From positions 29,758,591-29,822,590 of the forward strand of contig OY757315.1 of the NCBI GenBank assembly GCA_963583905.1: 64,000 bases of DNA, given 5' to 3'. The stretch's first letter is position 1. Every line of letters begins with the position of its first letter. The notes beneath the pieces were generated by a model. It searched no databases. It saw nothing but the letters and a program-made list of their open reading frames with translations, and had not been told where the DNA came from. Of this stretch, positions 56,360 to 64,000 are shown one piece after another. A program made the translations under genes and the position numbers. This stretch comes from Stenurella melanura. Its lineage: Eukaryota; Arthropoda; Insecta; Coleoptera; Cerambycidae.

Positions 56360-57852
56360 GTAAGTCGTTTTATTTGATCTCTTCATTATTTAATATAAAA
56401 TCACAGAAATTTATTTCCGATTGTACAAAATAACAATAAAATATTAGTTTTTTTACTTGAATTTACTGCGATTTTGTTAATTCGATCGGTAGAGTAGTTT
56501 TAGCGGAATTAATTTAATAGCAGAATTTATCGAATTATTTTGCAGCCATGGCCGACGCGAATTTATACTTGCAAGCCAAGTCAACTTGATTTTGCACTTT
56601 GAAAATTAATTTCTGTGAAAGTATTAATCGGTTCGTTGTAATTCTTGTACCAAATTGTAGCTAATTTTTGGGACTTTCTTCCTGCATAATGTTTCGCTGG
56701 ATATATGGCTTGTTTTCATTAAAAAATATTAGGGTGTTGCCAAAACATTTTAATATTGTATTATTTTGAGCGTTTGAGAATGGCGCGCGCGGCATTTATT
56801 TCTTTCGAATGACGCCGACTTTTGTTTAAGTATAAATATTTATTTCAAGGACCATTTCACTTTCTAAAAAGTCATTAAATCGATAATACATTTCTGAGGC
56901 TTTAAGTAAAATATTTGTATAAGTAAACCGGTAGATATAATGATATACAGAATATAGCCACAATTTATTTTTATCGCGAAAGAAGCATTCTTTACTTTTT
57001 ATAGGTAATTAGTTATTTTCAGGTTATTGTTGTTTTAATAATGTCTACGTAAATGTACGCAAAAAAATTCTACTATTAAGACTAGATCGTAAAACATTTT
57101 TTATGGACAAGAAGGTATTGATTTTTCTAAATAAACTCAAAGTTTATCATTAGGCTTAGGTATGAGCTTCGTACATCTAGATAGCGGTAGTTGATTTTCG
57201 TTTGTTTGCTTTACATTTTATAAACAAAGTTGTTTACTATATACTGGCACTTTTTGGACAACATTCGAATTTATTGTGGTGGCATATATATATTTTGTAT
57301 TTACGACGTAGGTGCGTCAAGAGGCAAGAGATAATGACGTTTAAGACAAAAGGCTATCTTTGACGATGTTGGGTTTTCGCGCGACCCTGTTTGACGATAC
57401 ATTTTTTGCAGTTTCAAGGCCGTATCAAAATATACAAATTAGAGAGGCAGTTATTTTTGTTAATGATTTAATAATTTAAAGTGTACACAAATAAGTAGAT
57501 TTAATTCAAATTTAGTTAGTGTTTGTATAATATACGAGGTGGATCACGTTTTTAATGGCAGAAGATTATGATTGGGGCCAACGGCGCAAAGGCGGGTGAT
57601 TTTCAAGTTGACGCTTTAAAGGTTTGTTCTTTAAACCGGTTCTGGAGGGAAATACAGCCCAGCCAAACCTTCGAAAATGTTGTGTTTTTACTACCTAGGT
57701 ACTTAAAGTATTTTAAGGTATTTTATAATATTCCGAAAAAATGCATGGGCGTCGTTTAAGGGGTGAAATCAAATAAATCAATAGAAAAATGACATTATTT
57801 TCTAGAAAGTTTAATTTTGAATGCGATTTAATTATAACAAAACTCTTGAACA

Positions 57853-58080
57853 GGGTGGCCACTTTTCTAGAAAACCTGGAAAAAACGGGGAATTTCATGT
57901 TGGTCAGGAAATTTGCACTAATAATGTAATGTTTAGTTTGTTATTTTTATATCTACGTTTGTTTACTATTTCTGTTGACTTGGCACATGTACAAACTATG
58001 TATCTAAAGTGGTTAATAAAAATTATTATTATTATTAATTTGAATATAAAATCAGGGAATTTTAAGAACACGATTTGAAT
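57853..58080 (+). repeat. Interspersed repeat fragment beginning CAGGGTGGCCAC
   Basis: CAGGGTGGCCACTTTTCTAG followed by AAAACCTGGAAAAAACGGGG resembles the end of a common arthropod repeat type. An (ATT)n run at 58023-58037 and a second CAGGGAATTTT word at about 58054 lie nearby. Its borders are unclear. Confidence 0.35.
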
Positions 58081-58635
58081 ACTGACACTCGATGCACATT
58101 TCGCCCACCACATTGGCTTTGTCGAGAGGATTAAAACTATTTTATCTCCCGATGATGCCCACGTGATTAACGAAACGCGCATCGATTGATGTGTTTGATG
58201 TTTGAGGAAAATGCTGCAGAGACACCTCCCTTTGGTTCATTATGCACATTTTTAGAATTTTTTTTTAATTGTGTGCTTAACCTCTGTCAACTTTAGCAGG
58301 GGTACATATGCAGTAGCAACCCTAAGGATCTATATATCTGTCCAGCGAAAGTGGTACAGAGTTTTATAGGACCAGAACCAACACTTGGCATTGCAAGTAT
58401 TGTCAAAATAACTATCTCAACCTATACTGATAGAGAAATACTCCAGTACCGGTTCTTTTTCCATAAAGAATTCAAACATTCTTGATCGTAAACAGCCTAT
58501 ATGAAGTTGGCTCCAATTTCCTTATATTTATCGTTCGCTTTTATGGACTTTAACTGCTTTATCGGCTTGCTCTTCAGTTACCCGCTTTACTTTGCATTTG
58601 CTCTCCAATATCTCTTGCCGTATTTTAATTACACA
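58081..58635. other. Sequence without recognised gene in the inferred intron
   Basis: Nothing beyond short ORFs and AT-rich DNA could be supported. Confidence 0.35.
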
Positions 58636-58772
58636 TTGATAACCAGAAGTCAGGTTATCGAAAGAATGCAAAGATTTCATTAATATTTTTATATATAGTT
58701 TTTCCTTTAGTTCTCATAGATAGCTTTTCTTTCCACTGTTTGCAAAATCCTATAAAGAAAATGTTTCATTAC
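58636..58772. mobile_element. Foldback family copy 4 (right arm only)
   Basis: AACCAGAAGTCAGGTTATCG, then AAAGAATGCAAAGATTTCATT and TTTGCAAAATCCTATAAAGA match the right arm of 7614-7963. No left arm is present. Confidence 0.8.
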
Positions 58773-59264
58773 ATATTGAGAAAATAGTAACCTGAAAGAT
58801 ATTAATATAATAGACAAATAAAAACGAACACAAATTTCCTTTTATAAAAGCTGGATGTCATTAGAGTTAAATATTTTTTAACAACGGCTTTATCAAAAAA
58901 TGGCAAACACTTGACTTTCTACCAAAAATATCCTTATTCCTTTTCATAGCGTGTAAAGGAATTTTTTATCAAGATTAATCTCATGTAGTTGACATGTAAG
59001 ATCCACTCTCTTGAAGGGTCATTAGGCAGCGGTAGTGTTCTTTGCAGAACTTAATATTTAATTAGCAACATTGGCTACAATTAAAAGCAAGAGAAATACC
59101 CAAAAACTTTATTAGACCTTTTCAGGTTAAAATTCCTTTTACTTTAATTTGTCAGAGTCCTGCTGATTTAAAAACCTGAAACACCCTGTATATTTTTTGC
59201 AAACAACATTCGATACAATTCAAAATTCGTTTTTTGTTAAATAAGTTATATCATGAATTCATAG

Positions 59265-59479
59265 TATAGTATATACCATCTCAATTGGGACAGCATAAAA
59301 ACGAAACCTCGGAGTAAGATTAGCATCTCCTTTAGTTGACAAATCAAACTCTAGGCATCTAATACTGCCCATATTTCTAAGTGGCAGGCGAATCAAGTCC
59401 ACGTGGACTGTAGATGAGAAGTGGTGAATATCCGAGTTTTCGTTTTAATGCTGTCCCAACTGAGATCGTATAAACTATA
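59265..59479. mobile_element. 215-bp MITE with ~50-bp terminal inverted repeats, TA flanks
   Basis: TATAGTATATACCATCTCAA pairs with the reverse complement of the right end (TATAGTTTATACGATCTCAG); both continue TTGGGACAGCAT and AAAACGAAA(A/C)CTCGGA. TA dinucleotides flank or form the ends, suggesting a Tc1/mariner-type non-autonomous element. It is non-coding. Confidence 0.82.
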
Positions 59480-60673
59480 CTGTTCAGTGTGATGAACATC
59501 GAAAGTCGATTTAGTTCTTAAAATCTACAAATAAATGTGTTTTATAATTAGTTTTCTACAATTATCATTGTTTTGGTCAAAAAACAATTATAGGAGGAGC
59601 ATTGTCAGTAGAGGTCCTTGAAATTAATTTGCATGTTTTTATCACATATCAAAAATAATTAAGTAGTTGATTGATTGTCCAATTATTTACTAACTACACT
59701 TAAGTTATTTATCTGATAATTATTTTAAAAAAAATAAAAAAATACTCTTGAGAAAACTTCTCCGGAAAGTATATATTTGAGGTTACCTTTAACTTTGGGA
59801 GGGCCTTATAATTTGATAAGGGGCCATTCGACAAATATGTTCACAGAAATGGACTATTTTGTTCGACCCCCTCCTTTGTAACATTTGTGAAACCCCCTAC
59901 AGGAACGTTCATTTGCAAACTTGCCCCTCCTATACATTTAAGGATAAAAATTTACACTTAAATGAAAAAAATACATATGATGGTTCCAAATGAATTGTTA
60001 TTAGATTACCACGTTGACTGCTGATGATGTCTGGAGGCGTCATCTCCCTAATACCATTCATTGCTCAAGACGCCTTTAGACATTACAACACCCAAGGATG
60101 TCATGAGCACTAACTTTAGTGCTATCTAGTTATCTACACTTGTAGATTTCATAACGAGTGCGTGTGATGCCTTTGTACGTCGTTTTTTTTTTTGTAAATT
60201 TTTGCTTCCATTTTTTTTAGGATTATGTTTTTGGCAATATCTTGCCAAAACCATTACACATTCAACATAAAAACAAGTTTGATTAGGTTAGCCAGGCCAT
60301 ATTACGTCAGCAGTCAAAGTGTGTTAAATGAAACTTTGGTATTTAAAACAAAACATTTTTAATTAATCAACAACAAATCCAAGTCACAAGTAGGTTATCG
60401 AATATCTGTATAGAAAGCGATGGCCAAGAAATGCCAATTGAATGCGGTATTATCCGTTGATATTATCGAAAATATGATGTAGGCAAGCAACGAGTAAATA
60501 ATGATAGTATGTGTTGAACTAACATACAACGAAGTTCGAACGGGAATGAACGTGTCTAAAAACAAACTGACTTATCTCCTTTGCTCATGCTTACTTCACT
60601 TATACTTGTGTAAACAAGTTAGAATATTATTATCTTGCTACAAGTATTCATCGAGTAGGTTGTTACTGAGTAT

Positions 60674-62077
60674 TAGTGTTGGGCGATATCGTGATTTTTC
60701 AATCACAACGTGAATCGTGACTGTGAATTTCTGATATCAGTGAATTTAAACCGTGATGTGATCACGACTTTTCATAATACGGCGAATGGGAAAAATTGTT
60801 AATTTTGGTGAATTGGTGAATTCGTTACTTTGGTAATCTGTGCAGCCGTAGATATATAATACGTATGATATTTACATATACATGCATATTGATATTATGA
60901 TTTGCTTATCCAACTAACCTGACATGGATTGGTGATAAAGCCAATTAAAACACTAAAGTTTTAAATGGGACGCTTATTTGAACTTCGTTATAGCATATTT
61001 TTGTAAAGTTATACAAATATGTAAACATTTCGGAAGCATCAATAAACTATTTAGGTTTTAGGTTGCTAGTTATCAATCAGGGATTTTAATTTTTGCTGGG
61101 TTATTGTTTATAATAGTTGCAACCTTTTTAATATAACCCTCGGATTTTAATAAAAATGTACAAATTAAATAATGAATATGATTATTTATATATGAGTATA
61201 GTTATTCTTATTTGTTATTATTTAATGTGAAACATTTTATTTAATAAAGTCCAAGTATTTCTCGATTTCTCCCATTCAAATATTTATCAAAAATTTGTTA
61301 CCTACTTCTTCCTTACAATTTTGGTCAACGGCATAAGGCAGCACTTCTAACGTAAGTACTTATACAAGCTATAACCATTGTACTCTTCGACAACTTACTC
61401 CACTTTTTTAAATTGTTGCACATTCTATATATACCTATAGGATACTCATCTTCGCAGTTGATTATAAAACTGCAAACCCTTTGACAAAAGATGATTTCTA
61501 CTATGGTTAGTCGATATATGTTTTCGATGTAGAAGTTGTGGTTATTTCTCTCCAACAAAAACACAATTATCTAAAACATGTTTTGGAGCTAAGCAATTCA
61601 CAATTTTAAAAATCAAAAAGAATACAAAATTGTCGAATTCCATATTTTTATTACATGCCATGCCGAGACGTGGATGTTCAATATTTGCAATAAAACTGCT
61701 AGTATATTTAATCAAAAAACTATTTTAACGCATGGTTTTAGTAGGTGTTCTTGTAACAGAAATGTTCCGCCATGACCCTGTCCTTAATTTGCCAGTGAAT
61801 AAAAGATATAAGTATATAAATATCTATATAGTATATGAGACGCGCAAGATCAATCTATCTCGTGAAACGCTACCTAATATCGTTAAGTCACGGAATCGCT
61901 TGCTTTACGTATTATACATAAGGTCGCAAACAAGATATTTATATCGTCAAAAATATATTGATATATGGAAAGTCGTGATCACATCACGCTTTTCTTCCAA
62001 GTTTCTTCACAGTCGTTACTTGTGATTTTTTAATATCAGTGATTAAATCACAGTTCGCGATATATCGCCCATCACTA
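60674..62077. mobile_element. Non-autonomous hAT element with 8-bp target-site duplication
   Basis: The ends TAGTGTTGGGCGATATCG and (reverse complement of the right end) TAGTGATGGGCGATATATCG are followed by further inverted similarity (GTGATGTGATCACGACTT). The octamer CTGAGTAT occurs immediately outside both ends (60666-60673 and 62078-62085). An 8-bp duplication with TAGTG-type ends is the hAT signature. The 1.4-kb interior has no transposase ORF. It lies in the inferred first intron of the AT-hook gene. Confidence 0.92.
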
Positions 62078-62507
62078 CTGAGTATCAGTCATTTTGAAGA
62101 ACAGTGGAAGTCGCTATCGGTGTAGGTATTTATTATACCATTATCAATATTGTATGTTGAGTCTTAATTGCCTGAATAGTTTTTTTGATACGTTAATAAG
62201 TTTCATTTATCTTAAAAATCATTCATTTGGAACCTTCATATGTTGTTTTAAATAAATAAAATTCCTCTTTATAACATCTTTAGGCCTTAAATACAAATAA
62301 GCAATAAAAATAATTTTCTCTGGTAGCTTAGACATGTCTCTGTGGTAAAAAATTAAGCTTATATGGAGACCTTTCATATCATGTATGTTTGACTAACATT
62401 CTTTAACGAAAGAACTAATTAATCTGACATATTCTTTTCGTTTACTGTTAATTAATTTAATGTTCTGTTTTCACAGATTGTAAATTCTAATTACCAAACT
62501 TAGCAAA

Positions 62508-62800
62508 ATGTCTGACGATGCTGTAGCTGCACCTGGAAAGCGTGGGCGAAAATCAAACGCCGAGAAAGCAGCGGCGGAGAAAAACGACAAAGCAGTCGAA
62601 TCTAAAAAACGCACAAAGAAAGTAAGTTATATGGCGCCTTGGAAAGACGGAAGTATATTTATTTATTTATTTTTTTGTTATGCAGGACACAAAAGAAGCG
62701 GAAGAAGATGGCGGCTCCCCAGCAAAGAGAGGAAGGGGCAGGCCAAAGGGAACAACAAAAAAGAAGGCACCCGTTAAACCCAAAGCTAAGGGAGCAACAG
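62508..62800 (+). CDS. AT-hook chromatin protein (HMGA-like), 5' part
   Basis: Exon 62508-62621 (acceptor at 62476) and exon 62686-62800 join in phase 0; a donor at 62801 in phase 1 shows the gene continues. The 76 residues so far start MSDDAVAAPGKRGRKSNAEK and include KRGRGRPKGTTKKK, a canonical AT-hook (R-G-R-P core) that binds the minor groove of AT-rich DNA. The rest is Lys/Ala/Glu-rich and disordered, as in HMGA-type nuclear proteins. The gene could equally be another small AT-hook protein. The 3' exons were not found in the remaining 1.2 kb, which is repeat-derived. Confidence 0.8.
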
Positions 62801-63057
62801 GTAATAACAGTTTCACAAGATTTTCAGTTTTTTTTGTGCAGACCGATAATCGATAATTTAGTAAATAAATTCAAATTCATTTTAAATAAATGTTTACTGT
62901 TGGCATTTAGATTATATCTGATAGATTAGTTTGTAGCATAGGTCAGCTCTTCAGAAGTGCCACAGAGGCTAAATCTTGGGCCACTGCTTTTTATCATTTA
63001 TAAAAATTACTATGACTATTTCCTGTATAACCACACAGTACCGAGCCTCTACATTTT

Positions 63058-63660
63058 GGGTGGATTTGTATATAGGTACTGAAAAGGCTCGGGCAGGTAG
63101 ATGACAATAATGAGCAGATCTATGAATATTCAATCATGGGTCTTCCAGCTGTAAATAAAGGTGAATATATAGGACCTAATTGATCATTTAACAAATGATA
63201 ATCCTTATTATTATTGTGTTTGTGAATTTCTAGAGATTCTAGAATGTTTAATTCAAAGCGATTTGCTGAGAATTGTTTAATTTCCATGTCGTCTAATTCC
63301 GGAAAATTATGGTCGTTTTCGAGGCAGTGGTTCGTGAATGATGAAACCATTTTTTGGAACCTGTATGATCTAAAACGTTACATGTTACAAAAACCAGATT
63401 CATCATTCTCGAACCACTGCCACGAAAACAACCATAACACTTTACGAAATTAGACGACATGGATATTACACATTTCTCAACAAAAGGCTTTAAATTAAAT
63501 ATTGTACATTCTCTAGAAATTCACAAATATAATAATAACATGGATTAAAATTTGTTAAATGATCAATTAGGTAGATCTTATATGTTCACCTTTATTGAAT
63601 ATTCATAATCTGTTATCTACCTGCCTAAGCCTTTAAAGTACCTATATACAAATCGACCCA
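63058..63660. mobile_element. Head-to-head inverted pair of retroelement fragments (tentatively Penelope-like)
   Basis: 63058-63365 pairs with the reverse complement of 63382-63660 almost to the centre. The left arm codes on the - strand (TNHCLENDHNF, then LNILESLEIHKHNNN and LLNDQLGPIY). The right arm codes on the + strand for the same peptide in decayed form (SNHCHENNHN, LEIHKYNNN-like, LLNDQLG-like). The peptide resembles the H-x-x-E-N-x-H segment and end of GIY-YIG-type endonucleases in Penelope-like elements. That assignment is from memory and uncertain. Inverted partial units are common for such elements. Confidence 0.6.
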
Positions 63661-64000
63661 TAATTCTATACACTTGTAAATTTTTTGATTCACTGCTTGA
63701 CAATGACTGTTAAGTCGAAAATGCAGTCGCAATTCTTATAAATACATACCTAGTGGTAGAAAACATAGTGTTTTATTTATTTATTTGTGCAAAATGATTA
63801 ACTACCACAGAGTACGGCTCCTCCAATCAATTTTTTAAATGCAGTATAATTTGCATTTAAATATATACCTAATAAAGTTAGAATAATGATTACACAGTAT
63901 AGATGTGATATACATGTGGTAGAAATTTAACATGTAGCTGCGGTACATGCGTGATATGTAAGTTTGAATAAGTTGCTAAAATTCAGTCAAACTAAATATA
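63661..64000. other. AT-rich end of window, no feature recognised
   Basis: No continuation exon of the AT-hook gene and no complete repeat could be recognised. Confidence 0.4.

Noticed and set aside
56547..56588. MADANLYLQAKST mini-ORF with a good start context after TTTTGCAG
   Set aside because: It ends after 13 codons; no donor or downstream frame supports a coding exon.
61732..62025. 97-codon ORF inside the hAT element as transposase
   Set aside because: No RNase H-like or hATC motif; it is AT-rich chance sequence.
1..64000. CRISPR array, operon or prokaryotic defence system
   Set aside because: No regularly spaced short direct repeats or prokaryotic gene clusters; the genes are spliced and eukaryotic.

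Overview
The window is AT-rich animal DNA with small spliced genes embedded in a dense mass of transposable elements. Codon use, GT-AG introns, short exons and the transposon families (Tc1/mariner, hAT, LOA-like and CR1/Jockey-like LINEs, tRNA-derived SINEs) point to an insect. A beetle or a similarly repeat-rich insect is my guess, not something the sequence proves. No prokaryotic features, rRNA, functional tRNA or CRISPR array was seen.

Gene layout. Five host genes can be supported by joining exons whose splice phases agree: (1) NDUFA12, complex I accessory subunit, + strand, 4735-5286, 3 exons, 140 aa. (2) A C2H2 zinc-finger gene on the - strand, 30125-13176, 8 exons, 752 aa, seven fingers at the C-terminus; its introns hold about 14.7 kb of mostly transposon sequence, including a LINE with an intact ORF2. 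(3) A divergent + strand gene of unknown function, 30685-31909, 4 exons, 332 aa, sharing a 559-bp promoter interval with gene 2. (4) The M16 family mitochondrial processing peptidase beta / bc1 core 1 gene, + strand, 33035-43454, 8 exons, 479 aa, zinc site intact. (5) The start of an AT-hook (HMGA-like) chromatin protein gene, + strand, 62508 to beyond the annotated exon at 62800, with a probable non-coding first exon ending at 56359. A THAP-domain gene or pseudogene lies at 52419-54255 (+). A possible non-coding first exon of a leftward gene lies at about 4198-4330 (-).

Mobile DNA. 1-1575 is a decayed LINE. 2567-3239 is a long inverted repeat. 5536-6139 is a retroposed insertion with an 18-bp target-site duplication. 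7071-10594 holds MITEs, a foldback element and a composite SINE. 11442-12385 is a dead Tc1-like transposase. 14150-15245 is a DNA transposon with ~150-bp inverted ends. 16012-21138 is a pair of inverted arms enclosing a LINE. 22570-24387 and 25098-26330 are two further foldback elements. 27403-28779 is a dead hAT transposase. The large introns of gene 4 hold LINE fragments, a ~146-bp tandem repeat and two more inverted-repeat elements. 46752-51332 is a LOA/R1-like LINE with an intact endonuclease/RT/RNase H ORF and a 12-bp direct repeat at its ends. 60674-62077 is a non-autonomous hAT element with a perfect 8-bp TSD. 63058-63660 is a head-to-head inverted pair of fragments, tentatively Penelope-like.

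Functionally, genes 1 and 4 both serve mitochondria (complex I assembly; presequence cleavage or complex III core). Genes 2, 5 and the THAP locus encode DNA-binding proteins. I found no operon-like or defence-like system. The most unusual signals are the number of long inverted-repeat elements, a 39-bp echo of a coding exon inside an intron of the same gene, and the THAP locus, whose first zinc half-site is out of frame although its splice phases are kept.
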